This document shows positions 8,074-17,666 of a stretch of DNA of 64,000 nt, piece by piece (position 1 is the stretch's first letter; every line of letters begins with the position of its first letter). The translations under genes and the position numbers were made by a program. Source of the DNA: Elioraea sp051860475 (lineage in GTDB: Bacteria > Pseudomonadota > Alphaproteobacteria > Acetobacterales > Acetobacteraceae); assembly GCF_051860475.1 (NCBI RefSeq), contig NZ_JBHYDW010000006.1, positions 5,204 to 69,203 of the forward strand, given 5' to 3'. The notes under the pieces were generated by a model. That model did not search any database and was not told where the DNA came from. It was given only the letters and a program-made list of their open reading frames with translations.

Positions 8074-9117
8074 CTACCCCAACCCGCGCACGAGTGGCGG
8101 CCCCAGCACGTTCGCGACCGGCACCGGCAGGCGCTTCCAGAGCGCGATGAACAGCCGGTACTTCGGGTTGCTCGGGTTGTTCTCGGGGATCGCCGCGCCA
8201 GGGGCGAGCCGGTAGCAGTAGTGCAGCTGCTCGGGCTCGAAGCCCCAGTTCTTCTTGTAGTCGAACGCGCCGGTGCCGGACTTGGAGCGGCCGAAATCGA
8301 ACCGCGTCGCCCCCCGCTCGTTGCCGGCCCGGCGCATCACCTCCCAGTACATCACCTCGTTGGCCGAGAGCTGGCGCGCGGCGACCGTGCCGCCGCCGTA
8401 ATAGGGCAGCACCTCGCCCCGGAAGTGGAAGTTCAGCACCGCGGCGGCCGGGCGTCCTTCGTGCAGCACGGTGGTGACGTCGTGCTCGTCGGGGAACGCC
8501 TCGGCGAGGGCACGGAAATACCGTCGCGGGAACACCGGCGAGCCGAGGTTGCGCACGGACTCGGCATAGACCCGGTGCAGCGTGTCGGTGTCGCTGTTCG
8601 AGACCGAGGTGAGCCCGCGCTTGAAGCCCTTGCGCACTTCGGCGCGCTGCTTGCGCGGGATGTTGCGCGCCATGTCCTTCTCGTCGTCGCCGGTGAGCGC
8701 GATGGCTTTCCGGAACGTGTAGTAGAGCGGCGGCCGGGCGGCCCAGCCCGGGTCCTCGGCGGCGATGCGGCGGAACTCGAGCGCGGGCGCGCCAAGTTTC
8801 GTCTGCAGATCGATCGCATGGGCTTCGAGGGCGGCGGCCGCCTCGGGTGTCGCGGCCGCGGTGCCGCCATAGACGCAGAACGGCGTCGAGGCGAGCACGT
8901 CGCCGAACAGCAGCGTCTTCATGCGCGCGAGCGGCAGCACGCCGACGATCGCGCCGTCCTGCTCGGCATACGCGTAGTGCGTCGCGTGGCCGAACACGTC
9001 GCGGATCACGCGTTCCCAGCCAGAGCGATGGAAGAACGTCGCCGCCTCGGTCGCGCGCACGAAGTCGTCCCAGGCGGGTGCACTCGCCGCATCGAGGACG
9101 CGAATGCGGACGGTCAT
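8074..9117 (-). CDS. FemAB-family protein associated with exosortase/PEP-CTERM loci
   Basis: The 347-residue product starts at ATG 9117 (MTVRIRVLDAASAPAWDDFV) behind GAGGAG. It has the GNAT-like FemAB fold: an N-terminal acyltransferase half (FFHRSGWERVIRDVFGH) and a second half with YYGGGTVAARQLSANEVMYW and FDFGRSKSGTGAFDYKKNWGF, a hallmark of the TIGR03019 family. Members occur in XrtA EPS operons and are thought to transfer an amino-acyl or acyl group; the substrate here is unknown. It is the last gene of the minus-strand block that begins at 17666. Confidence 0.88.
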   Translation of the reverse strand: MTVRIRVLDAASAPAWDDFVRATEAATFFHRSGWERVIRDVFGHATHYAYAEQDGAIVGVLPLARMKTLLFGDVLASTPFCVYGGTAAATPEAAAALEAHAIDLQTKLGAPALEFRRIAAEDPGWAARPPLYYTFRKAIALTGDDEKDMARNIPRKQRAEVRKGFKRGLTSVSNSDTDTLHRVYAESVRNLGSPVFPRRYFRALAEAFPDEHDVTTVLHEGRPAAAVLNFHFRGEVLPYYGGGTVAARQLSANEVMYWEVMRRAGNERGATRFDFGRSKSGTGAFDYKKNWGFEPEQLHYCYRLAPGAAIPENNPSNPKYRLFIALWKRLPVPVANVLGPPLVRGLG

Positions 9118-9127
9118 GCGCGTCTCC

Positions 9128-9949
9128 TCAGCGTTCGGCGCGTTCGAGGATGCAGAACTTGCCGGCCATTGGCAGCGGCATGTGGCGGACGAAACGTCCG
9201 GCCGAGGCATCAACGAACTCGTCGACCGCAAGCTGCGCACCCTCGGAGAAGAAACCGTAGTCGTCCACCACAATCCATCCACCGGGCTGCAGCACGCGGT
9301 CGAGGAACTGCAGCGCGTCCCGGATCGGCTCGTAGAAGTCGAAATCGACATAGGCGAAGCAGGCCGTGTCAGGCACATCGGGCCGCGCGAGAGTCTTTTT
9401 AATCCAGCCCTTGATCAGCCGCGTCCGCTCCGGCGGGAAGCCTCCCTTGGCCAGCTTGTCGCGCACCTGGTCCTCGGTCGCGCGCATCTGGCCGCGATAC
9501 GCTGCCATCGAGCCGAGCCCGGCGATGTCGTCGATCAGCCGGTCCTTCCCGGTCGGCTCGGGCAGGCCCTCGAAGCTGTCGAACAGCCAGAGCGTGCGGG
9601 TCGGGTCGTGCAGGATCTCCTGCGCGAGCAGCCGCGACGTCGCGCCCTCGTTGCAGCCGAACTCGCACACATCGCCCGACAGCGCGAGTGCCTGGTGCAG
9701 ATGATGGACGATGTAGATCGCCTCGCCGACGGTGGTGCCGTGCAGCTCGTGCAGCGCATCCGCCCGTCGCCCGTCCCGCGGCAGGTCAGGGAAGACGAAG
9801 CGCCGGTACAGCTCCTCGATCTCCACCACGTCCTTCTTGTGGACGGCGCGCATGGTCCGCAGCTGGCGCCATTCGTCTTGTGCGACGGCTACATAGCCGA
9901 AGCGGTCGAGGAGGGTTCGGCCGGCAGCTCGGAGCATTGAAGAAAGCAT
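9128..9949 (-). CDS. TylF/MycF-like SAM-dependent O-methyltransferase
   Basis: The 273-residue product contains CEFGCNEGATSRLLA (SAM-binding glycine motif), LWLFDSFEGLPEPTGKD, RLIKGWIKKTLARP and FAYVDFDFYEPIRDALQFLD then GGWIVVDDYG. These are the conserved blocks of macrocin-type sugar O-methyltransferases, whose DFDFYE and DDYG acidic residues bind metal. It is probably a methyltransferase for an EPS sugar. It lies 10 bp upstream of the FemAB gene on the same strand. Confidence 0.85.
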   Translation of the reverse strand: MLSSMLRAAGRTLLDRFGYVAVAQDEWRQLRTMRAVHKKDVVEIEELYRRFVFPDLPRDGRRADALHELHGTTVGEAIYIVHHLHQALALSGDVCEFGCNEGATSRLLAQEILHDPTRTLWLFDSFEGLPEPTGKDRLIDDIAGLGSMAAYRGQMRATEDQVRDKLAKGGFPPERTRLIKGWIKKTLARPDVPDTACFAYVDFDFYEPIRDALQFLDRVLQPGGWIVVDDYGFFSEGAQLAVDEFVDASAGRFVRHMPLPMAGKFCILERAER

Positions 9950-10022
9950 CCGGCGTGTTCCCCCCTGACCGCATGCGTGTGGCTCTCAGCGCGGCGCCGG
10001 TTAAGCCTTGCCGGGCGGCGGC

Positions 10023-10901
10023 TCACCGGCGCGGCCGCAGCACCAGCAGGTAGTCGGCGGCGTCGCGGATCAGCGCGGTCTCGCACGCCTCCCAGAGCAG
10101 CGCGCGCACGACGTGCCAGACCGGCAGCGCGTCCTCCTTGATGTCCTCGATCACCAGCACGCCATGAGCGGAGAGCGCATCGAGCGCGAACAGCAGAACC
10201 GCCAGATTCGCGCCCGGCGAATGCAGCCCGTCATCGATGATCACGTCGAAGCCCTGAGCGCCCGCGATCGCACGCAGTTCGGCGAAACTTGCGAGATCCG
10301 TCTGGTCGACGAACACCGTCGCGATCCGCTCCTCGCGGAACAGGATCGCCCGGTCGACATCGGCGCCGTGGATCTCGGCACCGGGCAGGTAGTCGCGGAA
10401 CGCGCGCAGCGAGGCGCCCGGCCGCCCCTCGACGCCCATGTGCGAGGCGATCGCGGTGTTCGGCGTGCCGAGGCCGATCTCGAGCAGCCGCGAGACCCGC
10501 GGCAGATCGGCGAAGACCTTGGCGTAGACGTAGTGGTAGCTGTGGAAATTCGCCTTGTCGCTGCCGTAGCGGTTCAGGAGTGCGGCGAGCGCCTCGGCCT
10601 CGGCATGGCGCTCGGCGCAGAATGCCTGCGCGGTCACCTCCTCGAACACCGCCGGCCGATCGCGGCGCAGCAGCAGGTTCAGCAGCGGGAAGGTGCTGCG
10701 CACCGACTGCCAGGTCAGGTCGGCGAGCAGGCCCTGGCTGCCGCGGGAGTTCGGCACGAAGGCCGGCAGGTCCTTGAGGACCCGCTCGCTCATCACCTGC
10801 TGGCCGACCTGCTGCCTGATGCGGCGCTTGATCGCCCCGCTGAACGGCATCGCCCGTGCGGCGAACGAGAGCAGGGAGTCGATCGTCTGGTCACGCGGCA
10901 T
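10023..10901 (-). CDS. Class I SAM-dependent methyltransferase (MycE-like)
   Basis: The 292-residue product starts MPRDQTIDSLLSF behind GGAG. Signature blocks are LLNRYGSDKANFHSYHYVYAKVF, LLEIGLGTPN (SAM site), EGRPGASLRAFRDYLPGAEI and FDVIIDDGLHSP. They match sugar methyltransferases of the mycinamicin MycE kind. The roughly 100-residue N-terminal region is unassigned. Together with the TylF-like gene next door it suggests a methylated polysaccharide. Confidence 0.78.
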   Translation of the reverse strand: MPRDQTIDSLLSFAARAMPFSGAIKRRIRQQVGQQVMSERVLKDLPAFVPNSRGSQGLLADLTWQSVRSTFPLLNLLLRRDRPAVFEEVTAQAFCAERHAEAEALAALLNRYGSDKANFHSYHYVYAKVFADLPRVSRLLEIGLGTPNTAIASHMGVEGRPGASLRAFRDYLPGAEIHGADVDRAILFREERIATVFVDQTDLASFAELRAIAGAQGFDVIIDDGLHSPGANLAVLLFALDALSAHGVLVIEDIKEDALPVWHVVRALLWEACETALIRDAADYLLVLRPRR

Positions 10902-10922
10902 CCGGCTCTCCGTTTTTCCGGC

Positions 10923-11768
10923 TCATGACGCCGCGATCGTGGGTGCGAACACCTGGTCCATCCGGCCCCAGGCGAAGTCGCACAGCAGCCGGGCGACGCG
11001 CCCTTCCATGGCCGCGAGCCCGACATAGTGGCGGAAGCGCGCGAGCCGCCCGGCCGCCACGCGCGGCTGATCCGGATCGACCTCCCAGGGGTGGAAGTAG
11101 AACAGTCCGGCCGTGCCGCCGGCGTTCACGCGCCTGAGCCCGGCGCGGAACAGCGCGTAGGGCACCAGGCGGAACCAGCCGCCGCCGGCGCAGGGCAGGT
11201 TGCGCCCGCCCACGCGCACCGTGGTCATCGGCAGTTCCACCACGCCCGAGGGGTCCGGCCAGTGCGGGCCGCGCGGCGCGTCCGGCTCGCCGTACAGGTC
11301 GTGTTTCACCGGGAACACCGAGGATGAGTAGCGATGCCCCTCCTCGGCCAGCACCGCATGCGCCCACGGCGCCGAACGCCGGCCGATCGAGAAGGTCGGC
11401 GCGCGGTAGCCGATCACCGTCACGCCGCCCGTGTCCTCCAGCACCGCCTTGGCGCGGCGGAGATCGGCGCGGAACGCCTCCGGCCCGATCGCATGCACCA
11501 GTTCGTGGCCGTAGCCATGGCTCGCGAGCTCGTGGCCGCCCGCGACGATGCGCCGGATCAGCGCCTTGTGCCGTTCCGCCACCCAGCCGAGGGTGAAGAA
11601 GGTCGCGCGCACGTCCGCGCCCTCGAACAGCGCCAGGATGCGCTCGGTGTTCGCCTCGACCCGGCGCGGCAACGACTCCCAGGCGGAACGGCCGATCGTC
11701 CCGGCGAAGGCCTGGACCTGGAACCAGTCCTCCACGTCCACGCTCATCGCGTTGACGGGAGCGCTCAT
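10923..11768 (-). CDS. Polysaccharide deacetylase, XrtA-associated (TIGR03006 type)
   Basis: The 281-residue product opens MSAPVNAMSVDVEDWFQVQAF. The aspartate pair in SVDVEDWF and HELASHGYGHELVH give the NodB-type metal site and catalytic acid. YRAPTFSIG follows, and the C-terminal extension (GGWFRLVPYALFRAGLRRVN, FYFHPWEVDPDQP) is the DUF3473 part seen only in this subfamily. It should remove acetyl groups from the EPS. Its start overlaps the 3' end of the ATPase gene by 4 nt, so it is translationally coupled in the export operon. Confidence 0.92.
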   Translation of the reverse strand: MSAPVNAMSVDVEDWFQVQAFAGTIGRSAWESLPRRVEANTERILALFEGADVRATFFTLGWVAERHKALIRRIVAGGHELASHGYGHELVHAIGPEAFRADLRRAKAVLEDTGGVTVIGYRAPTFSIGRRSAPWAHAVLAEEGHRYSSSVFPVKHDLYGEPDAPRGPHWPDPSGVVELPMTTVRVGGRNLPCAGGGWFRLVPYALFRAGLRRVNAGGTAGLFYFHPWEVDPDQPRVAAGRLARFRHYVGLAAMEGRVARLLCDFAWGRMDQVFAPTIAAS

Positions 11769-12775
11769 CGCCGCCCTTCCAGCCCCGAGAACAGGTCCAT
11801 CAGCCGGTTGAACAGGCGCTCACGCCGCGCCGCCTGGATCTCCAGCATCTCGATCCGGCGCGCGAGATCCGCGATCGCCGAGGCCGGCACCGTCCCGCCC
11901 TCGTGCGCCGGCTGATGCTGCGCGGCGAACTCGCGCAGCGGCGCCCGGCCCGCGGGCTGCCCGCCGGTGAGATCCTCCTCGAGCTCGCGCGCGGTGATCT
12001 CGACCATTGGCGCGGTCAGCGTCTGCGCGTGTTCGAGCGCGCCGCCGAGCAGCACGCGCGCGCAGAGCCGGTTGATCCGGCGCGGGATGCCGGAGCTGAA
12101 GCGATGGACAAGGTCGAGCGCGGCCGGCTCCCACTGCGGCGTGCCGGACCAGCCGACCGCGCGCATGCGGTGCTCGACATAGGCATGCGTCTCGTCCTTG
12201 GAGAGCCCGCCGAGATGATAGGAGGCGAGCACGCGCTGCCGGAGCTGGTCGAGATCGGGGCTGGCGATCGTGCGGCGGAGCTGCGGCTGGCCGAGCAGGA
12301 TGGTCTGCAGCAGCGCGCGGCCGTCCTCGGTCACGTTCGAGAGCATGCGGAGCTCTTCGAGCGCCGAGGGCGGCAGCCCTTGCGCCTCGTCGACGATCAG
12401 CAGATGCCGCCGACCGACGCTCTCGCCTGCGCGCAGCGCGTCCATGATGCCGCGCAGCACGGCGGCCTTGGTGCCGTCGGAGGCGACGCCGAAGGCGTCG
12501 GCGACGAGCCGCAGCAGATCGTCGCCCGCAACCTGGCTGGTCATGATGCGCGCGACGGTGAAGCTTGTGGGATCGAGCTCGTCGCAGAGCCGCTCGACCA
12601 GCGTGGTCTTCCCCGCACCCACCTCGCCGGTGATGATCACGAAGCCCTCGCGCTGCGCGAGCCCGTAGACCAGATGCGCATGCGCGCGCGCGTGCACGCT
12701 CGAGGCGAAGAACAGCCGCGCATCCGGCGTCATCAGGAACGGATGCGCGGTGAAGCCGTAGTAGTCGAGATACAT
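11765..12775 (-). CDS. XrtA-associated AAA ATPase (TIGR03015, ExeA-like)
   Basis: The 336-residue product opens MYLDYYGFTAHPFLMTPDARLFF, the standard start of ExeA/TIGR03015 ATPases. Walker A is GEVGAGKTT (about residue 50) and Walker B is LLIVDEAQGLPPSALEELRM. Sensor-type residues follow in LRQRVLASYHLGGLS. The C-terminal tail is Ala/Gly-rich and may form a coiled coil (IADLARRIEMLEIQAARRERL). The family is genetically tied to XrtA EPS loci, and its mechanical role is not established. Confidence 0.92.
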   Translation of the reverse strand: MYLDYYGFTAHPFLMTPDARLFFASSVHARAHAHLVYGLAQREGFVIITGEVGAGKTTLVERLCDELDPTSFTVARIMTSQVAGDDLLRLVADAFGVASDGTKAAVLRGIMDALRAGESVGRRHLLIVDEAQGLPPSALEELRMLSNVTEDGRALLQTILLGQPQLRRTIASPDLDQLRQRVLASYHLGGLSKDETHAYVEHRMRAVGWSGTPQWEPAALDLVHRFSSGIPRRINRLCARVLLGGALEHAQTLTAPMVEITARELEEDLTGGQPAGRAPLREFAAQHQPAHEGGTVPASAIADLARRIEMLEIQAARRERLFNRLMDLFSGLEGRR

Positions 12776-12787
12776 GGGGTGGCCCCC

Positions 12788-14542
12788 TCAGAAGGTCTTC
12801 TGCAGCGCCGCCACGATGATGTTCTGCAGCACGCTGCCGTCGAGCCCGCCGCCGTCGCGGTAACTCACACGGTAGCTCAACGAGCCTGCCAGGGTCGGGT
12901 TGATCAAATGTGTCAGCGCGGCGCCGGCGGTATAGTTGTTGGTGTCGCCCCGGCCTTCCCGCGTGCTGATGCCGTAGCGGGCGAAGGCGCTGAGATTGGT
13001 CGCCTCGTCGAGCGGGCGCGACCAGCTCACGCTGATCGAGGAGGCCTTCTGCGCGAACTGGGGCGTGGTCTGATCCGGCGCCGCCGCGACCGGGCGGCGG
13101 TTCTCGTGGGTCAGCGCGAGCGTGACGACGTCACGCCTGAGCATGTGGCTGAGCGAGACCGTGGCGCTGCGGGTGCGGAACAGCCCGCCCTGGATGCCGA
13201 GCAGCGAGCCCGCCCCGGAGGGCAGCACCGGCGCGCCGGTCTGCGCGTCCACCGGGTTGCCGAGCGGGTCGAGCACGATCGCCTGCAGCAGATCCGAGGC
13301 GCTCAGCGCCGAGGTGCTGATCCGGTCGGTGTAGCTCGCGAAGATCCGGGTGCGCGGCCCGAGCTCGGTCCGGCCCTGCACGAAGGCCGAATCGTAGCCG
13401 TCCCGGCGGCCGTACTTGACGGTGATGGAGGTCGCCTCGTTGGGCGTGAAGCGCACGCCGGCGGCCCAGATCAGCCCCTCGAACCGGGTCACGGGCACGG
13501 TGTTGTAGCGCTGCTGCTCGTAGCCGACCTCGACCAGCCCGGCGATTGCGCGGGTGATGGCGTAGCCGGCCTCCAGCAGCACATCCCGGCGATAGGCGCC
13601 GTCATAGATGCCCTGGCCGTCGAACTCGGTGGCATTGACGCTGCCCTGCAGCAGCAGCCGGCCGAAATCCTCACCCGAGCGGATCACCGCATAGCCGGTG
13701 TGCGAGCTGAACTCCGAGGCGCTGAAGCCGACCGGACCGAACCCGGTGTTGCTCGGCGCCCGGCGGTCCGTCGCGCGGCTCTGGTCGGTGAAGCTGTAGG
13801 TGTAGCCTGCGCGCAGCGTGGCCAGGTTCCGGAAGCGCTGTACGATGTAAGGCGAGATCGAGGCGGTGAAGGTCTGCACCTGGTCGTTGCGAGTGATCGC
13901 GGTGTTGTCGTCCTGGGCGAAGCCGCTCGACAGCGACTGCACCGAGGCCGAGGCGCGGGCGTCGAGGAACAGCAGATCCGGCACGAGGATCGTCGACACC
14001 TGGCCGAACCCGCGATGCACCAGCTGATTCTGGTCGCTGTTGCTGACGTAGAAGCTGGCGGTCGGCGCGTAGCTCAGCGTGCCCTGCATCCGCGCCGTAT
14101 CGGCCCGCACCAGGATCCCCGGCGTGACGCCGAAGATCAGGTCGGATTGCCGGTTGCGCGGCGTGCCGCGGATGTTGTCGTTGAAGGTCAGGCTGAGGCC
14201 GAGGCTCGGTGTGATGGTCCAGGCACGGGGCGGCCCGACCGGAGCGGCGTAGAGGGCGGTGAAGGGGAAGCCGAGTGTGCCCGGGCGGAATGGCGAGTCC
14301 GGGGCGACGAAGGTGCCCGGGGCGGGCGGCGGCGCGGCGCGGGCCGGCGGAGCCGGCGGGCCGGCCGGGGCGGGGGAGAGATCGGTCTGCGCGGCGCCGG
14401 GCGGGGCAGCGAGCAGGGCGAGCAGGGCACCGGACCACCCCGCATGCCGCAGCGGCCCGAACAAAGTGGGCCGTGCACCATCAGGGGGACGGAACGATCG
14501 GCGCGCGGTCCTAGCCGCTCGGCGGCGCAGCGTACGCATCAT
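12788..14542 (-). CDS. Outer-membrane beta-barrel protein, XrtA/PEP-CTERM system-associated (TIGR03016)
   Basis: About 584 residues with a Pro/Ala-rich region after a signal-like stretch (WSGALLALLAAPPGAAQ), then PSLGLSLTFNDNIRGTPRNR and many alternating amphipathic strands. It ends in an aromatic residue (AALQKTF), as outer-membrane barrels do. It probably forms or lines the outer-membrane conduit for EPS. The ATG at 14542 gives an unusually long basic n-region and overlaps the kinase gene by 32 nt. A TTG at about 14466 would give a more normal signal peptide, so the start is uncertain. Confidence 0.85.
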   Translation of the reverse strand: MMRTLRRRAARTARRSFRPPDGARPTLFGPLRHAGWSGALLALLAAPPGAAQTDLSPAPAGPPAPPARAAPPPAPGTFVAPDSPFRPGTLGFPFTALYAAPVGPPRAWTITPSLGLSLTFNDNIRGTPRNRQSDLIFGVTPGILVRADTARMQGTLSYAPTASFYVSNSDQNQLVHRGFGQVSTILVPDLLFLDARASASVQSLSSGFAQDDNTAITRNDQVQTFTASISPYIVQRFRNLATLRAGYTYSFTDQSRATDRRAPSNTGFGPVGFSASEFSSHTGYAVIRSGEDFGRLLLQGSVNATEFDGQGIYDGAYRRDVLLEAGYAITRAIAGLVEVGYEQQRYNTVPVTRFEGLIWAAGVRFTPNEATSITVKYGRRDGYDSAFVQGRTELGPRTRIFASYTDRISTSALSASDLLQAIVLDPLGNPVDAQTGAPVLPSGAGSLLGIQGGLFRTRSATVSLSHMLRRDVVTLALTHENRRPVAAAPDQTTPQFAQKASSISVSWSRPLDEATNLSAFARYGISTREGRGDTNNYTAGAALTHLINPTLAGSLSYRVSYRDGGGLDGSVLQNIIVAALQKTF

Positions 14543-15479
14543 AGCCGCCGTATGCGCCGAAGGTGTCGTTGGCTGTCAATACCGCACGGTTGAGCAACAG
14601 CTGCAGGTTCGGGCAGGCCTCGACCAGATCGAGCGCCGCCTCGACCTCGGCCCGCTGGGTCCGCTCGGCCTCGACCACCATCACCACCTGGCCGACGATC
14701 GGGGCGAGGATCGGGGCGTCGGAGGTGGAGAGGCAGGGGGGTGTGTCGAGCACGATGATGTGGTCGGGCAGCGCGGCGGCGAGCCGCGACAGCGCCGCCG
14801 TCATCATCGTCCCGGGTGTCATGACCGGCTGGCCGGCCGGGTGCGGCCCGTAGGACAGGAAGGAGAGGCGCGGGACCGCGGTCGGCACCAGCAGCGCCTG
14901 CGGGGCACGGTTCGGCTCGGCGGCGAGCATGCGCAGCCCGGGCGTCTCGGCATGGCCGAGCAGGCGGCTGACCGAGAGATGCTTGCCGTCGGCATCGACC
15001 AGCACCACCGGGCGCGCGCCCGAGCCCGCGATCGCGGCGGCGAGGTTGAGCGCGGTGAAGGTCTTGCCCTCGCCCGGCCGGGCCGAGGCGATCATCACCA
15101 TGCGGCCGCAGCGGCCGTCGACCGAGGGCGTGGTCTTCACCGTGCGCAGCACGGCGTGCTGGGTGACCGCGATCTCCTCGGAGATGCGCGACCGGCCCGG
15201 CCCGGTCGACCCGGACACCAGCCCGGCCTTCACCATCACGTCGAGCGGGATCGGCGGGAGCGCGGCCGGGGCGGGTTGCCCGGCCGGCTGGGTCGGCGCG
15301 GCGGGCCTGGGGGGCGGCGTCAGCGCCGCGGGAGCCGCGGCCGGCAGCGTGGGCGGCGGGGTGGTCTGCGGGGTGGTCTGCGGCGGGACGGCCGGGCGCG
15401 GGTCGCGCGCCTCCATCCCGCCCATCGCCTCGACGGCACGCTCGACCAGGTGGGCGCGGCCCTTCGGCGCGGAGTTCAT
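14511..15479 (-). CDS. EPS tyrosine autokinase (TIGR03018 type)
   Basis: The 322-residue cytoplasmic kinase has Walker A ARPGEGKTFTALNLA, Walker A' VVLVDADGK and Walker B HIIVLDTPPCLS, the bacterial BY-kinase set. The C-terminus carries a tyrosine cluster (FGAYGGYDAYAAPPSG), the expected autophosphorylation site. A long Pro/Ala linker fills residues 30-90. It pairs with the chain-length protein encoded immediately upstream (4-nt overlap) to control EPS chain length. Confidence 0.92.
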   Translation of the reverse strand: MNSAPKGRAHLVERAVEAMGGMEARDPRPAVPPQTTPQTTPPPTLPAAAPAALTPPPRPAAPTQPAGQPAPAALPPIPLDVMVKAGLVSGSTGPGRSRISEEIAVTQHAVLRTVKTTPSVDGRCGRMVMIASARPGEGKTFTALNLAAAIAGSGARPVVLVDADGKHLSVSRLLGHAETPGLRMLAAEPNRAPQALLVPTAVPRLSFLSYGPHPAGQPVMTPGTMMTAALSRLAAALPDHIIVLDTPPCLSTSDAPILAPIVGQVVMVVEAERTQRAEVEAALDLVEACPNLQLLLNRAVLTANDTFGAYGGYDAYAAPPSG

Positions 15480-17029
15480 GCGATCAGCCTCGCGACCAGA
15501 TTGGGGACCTTCGCCATCAGCGCCGGACCGCCCGCCACCACCACGCCATAGGCCGCGATGAGCAGCGCGAGCCCGGCGGCGAAGGCGACCGCGGCGCCGG
15601 CGCGGCGCACCGGCCGGGCGGAGGAGATCGCGCCGAGCACCGGCAGGCCGAGCTTGCGCAGGTCGTGCACGGTGTAGAAGCCGCGGTCGAGCTGCACCAG
15701 CAGCAGCGCCAGCATGCCGCCGGCGCCGAGCCCGGCGAACAGCACGCCGGTGGCGAACAGCAGCCGGTTCGGCCCGATCGGGGTCAGCGGCACGGTCGGC
15801 GGCTCGACCACTTCGAGGCGCACGCGGTCGGCATCGGTGCGCGCGGCCCCGGCGATCTGCAGCGACTCGCGCCGCGACAGCAGCTCCTCGTAGTTCCGCC
15901 GCAGCACGTCGTAGTCGCGGTTGAGGTTGACATACTCGGCCTGCAGCTGCGGCGCCGTGCGCAGCAGGTTCTCCAGCCGCTCGACCTCGGCCTCGACGTC
16001 GCGGATCTGGCGCTCGAGCGAGGCGATCTCGGAGTCGCTGTCGAGCACGCGCAGCTTCAGCTGCTCGTGCAGCGGATTGGGCGCGCCGCCGCCGGCCGCT
16101 GCGCGCGGCGCGCTGCTGCTGCCGCCCCCCCCGCCGCCGCCGCGGGCTCCCTGCGCGCGCAGCTCGGCGATCATCGCGCGCGTGGCGAGCACCTCGGGGT
16201 GCTGATCGGTGAAGCGCAGCAGCAGGTCGCGCAGATTGCGCTCGGCCGTGGCGAGGCGCGGGTCGCCGCCGCCGCCGCCGCCGGTGGCCGGGCCGGCGAG
16301 CGTGGCGGGGGTATTGGCGAGCTGCTGCTGCAGCAGGATGCGCCGCTGGGTGGAGTCCTCGTGCTGGCCGCGCAGCGCGGTCAGCCGCCCGCGCGCCTGG
16401 TCGAGTTTGCTGACGCCGCCGAAACTGTCCGACGGCAGGAGGTCGATGTAGCGGGCGCGGAACTCGGCGCGCTTCTGCTCGACCGCGCGCAGCTGCGTCT
16501 CGTAGCTGGCGAGCTGCTGGGCGACGAACTGGCGCGCGGTCTGCATCTGCTGGCGGTCGGTGCTGGTGGCCGCCTCGATGAACAGGTTGATCACGGTCTG
16601 CACCACCGCATGCGCCATCCGCGGCTCGTGGTCACGGAACTCGACGCGGAACAGGCTGCGCGTCTGCGGCATGATCCTGATCTCGCGGCCGAGCCGCTCG
16701 ATCAGCGCCTCGCGCGAGGCAGGATCGGTCACGCGCAGGTCGAGATCGGTGCGCGCGACCACGCGCTCGAGGTTGGGGCGGCTGAGCAGGGTGCGCTGGA
16801 GCGTCTCGACCTGACGTTCGGGCGCGCCGTCGGTGGCGATGTCGCGCAGCACCGAGCCGAGGATCGCATCCACGTCGGCATAGACGCGCGCATTCGCCTG
16901 GTAGACGTCGGGCATCCGGTAGACCGCGATCCAGCCCACGCCGCAGACCAGCCAGGCCAGCAGCAACGCCTTCCAGCGGTGCCGCCAGCTGGCCGCGGCG
17001 TAGCGTCGGATCAGCGCGCCAATGTCCAT
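15476..17029 (-). CDS. Polysaccharide chain-length determinant (Wzz/PCP type, TIGR03007)
   Basis: The 517-residue product starts MDIGALIRRYAAASWRHRWK at ATG 17029. It has an N-terminal membrane span (ALLLAWLVCGVGWIAVY), a long periplasmic part with coiled-coil segments (ASYETQLRAVEQKRAEF, SLERQIRDVEAEVERLENLL), the PxxP-like VEPPTVPLTPIGPNR before the second span (LLFATGVLFAGLGAGGMLALLL), and a third hydrophobic stretch near the end. It regulates EPS length with the kinase at 14511. Gly- and Ser-rich runs near residue 310 look like linkers. Confidence 0.92.
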   Translation of the reverse strand: MDIGALIRRYAAASWRHRWKALLLAWLVCGVGWIAVYRMPDVYQANARVYADVDAILGSVLRDIATDGAPERQVETLQRTLLSRPNLERVVARTDLDLRVTDPASREALIERLGREIRIMPQTRSLFRVEFRDHEPRMAHAVVQTVINLFIEAATSTDRQQMQTARQFVAQQLASYETQLRAVEQKRAEFRARYIDLLPSDSFGGVSKLDQARGRLTALRGQHEDSTQRRILLQQQLANTPATLAGPATGGGGGGDPRLATAERNLRDLLLRFTDQHPEVLATRAMIAELRAQGARGGGGGGGSSSAPRAAAGGGAPNPLHEQLKLRVLDSDSEIASLERQIRDVEAEVERLENLLRTAPQLQAEYVNLNRDYDVLRRNYEELLSRRESLQIAGAARTDADRVRLEVVEPPTVPLTPIGPNRLLFATGVLFAGLGAGGMLALLLVQLDRGFYTVHDLRKLGLPVLGAISSARPVRRAGAAVAFAAGLALLIAAYGVVVAGGPALMAKVPNLVARLIA

Positions 17030-17033
17030 GGTC

Positions 17034-17666
17034 TCAGAACCAGCCCTGCGGGATGACGAGCGTGTCGCCGGGGCGCATCGGCAGGTCCTGGGAGACATCG
17101 CCGTCGCGCAGAAGGTCGGAGAGTCGCACGGAGATCACCTCGGCCGGTCCGCCGACAGTCTCGCGGCGAATGATTTCCGCACTGTTTCCGGCGGCATAGC
17201 GGGTGAGCCCACCGGCCGCGATCATCACGTCAAGCACGCTCATGCCCTCGCGGTAGGGCAGGGCGACGGGCTGGGCAGCCTCGCCGATCACGCGGATCTG
17301 GCGGGACGGCGGGCCGACGAAGGAGGTGACCAGCACGGTGACGAAGGGCTCGCGCACGAACTTGCGCAACTCCGCCTCGATCGCGGTGGACAGCTGGGAG
17401 GGGGTGCGGCCGGCAGCAACCAGGTCCTGCACGAGCGGGGTGGAGATCCGCCCATCCGGGCGCACCGGCACCGAGGCGTTCAGCTCCGGCAGGCGATAGA
17501 CGACGATGCTGAGCGTGTCGCCCGCGCCGATCACGTATTCGGGCGCGTCCATCGCCGGCAGCACCGGGCGGGGATCGGTGGCCGGCAGGTTGACGTTGCG
17601 CGGGCCGCAGGCGCCGAGCGCAAGCAGCACCATGAGGGCTATGAGGTGGGGGGATCGACCGTTCAT
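17034..17666 (-). CDS. Polysaccharide export lipoprotein (Wza-like, TIGR03027)
   Basis: The 210-residue product has a lipoprotein signal (ALMVLLALGACGPRN, lipobox LGAC). The polysaccharide export domain follows (EYVIGAGDTLSIVVYRLPEL, PVRPDGRISTPLVQDLVAAG, LSTAIEAELRKF) with SLBB-type regions (RQIRVIGEAAQPVALPYREG, VIPQGWF). It is shorter than E. coli Wza and lacks the C-terminal helix, as is usual for the XrtA subgroup. It is the first gene of the minus-strand export operon, and its stop lies 4 nt before the next start. Confidence 0.92.
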   Translation of the reverse strand: MNGRSPHLIALMVLLALGACGPRNVNLPATDPRPVLPAMDAPEYVIGAGDTLSIVVYRLPELNASVPVRPDGRISTPLVQDLVAAGRTPSQLSTAIEAELRKFVREPFVTVLVTSFVGPPSRQIRVIGEAAQPVALPYREGMSVLDVMIAAGGLTRYAAGNSAEIIRRETVGGPAEVISVRLSDLLRDGDVSQDLPMRPGDTLVIPQGWF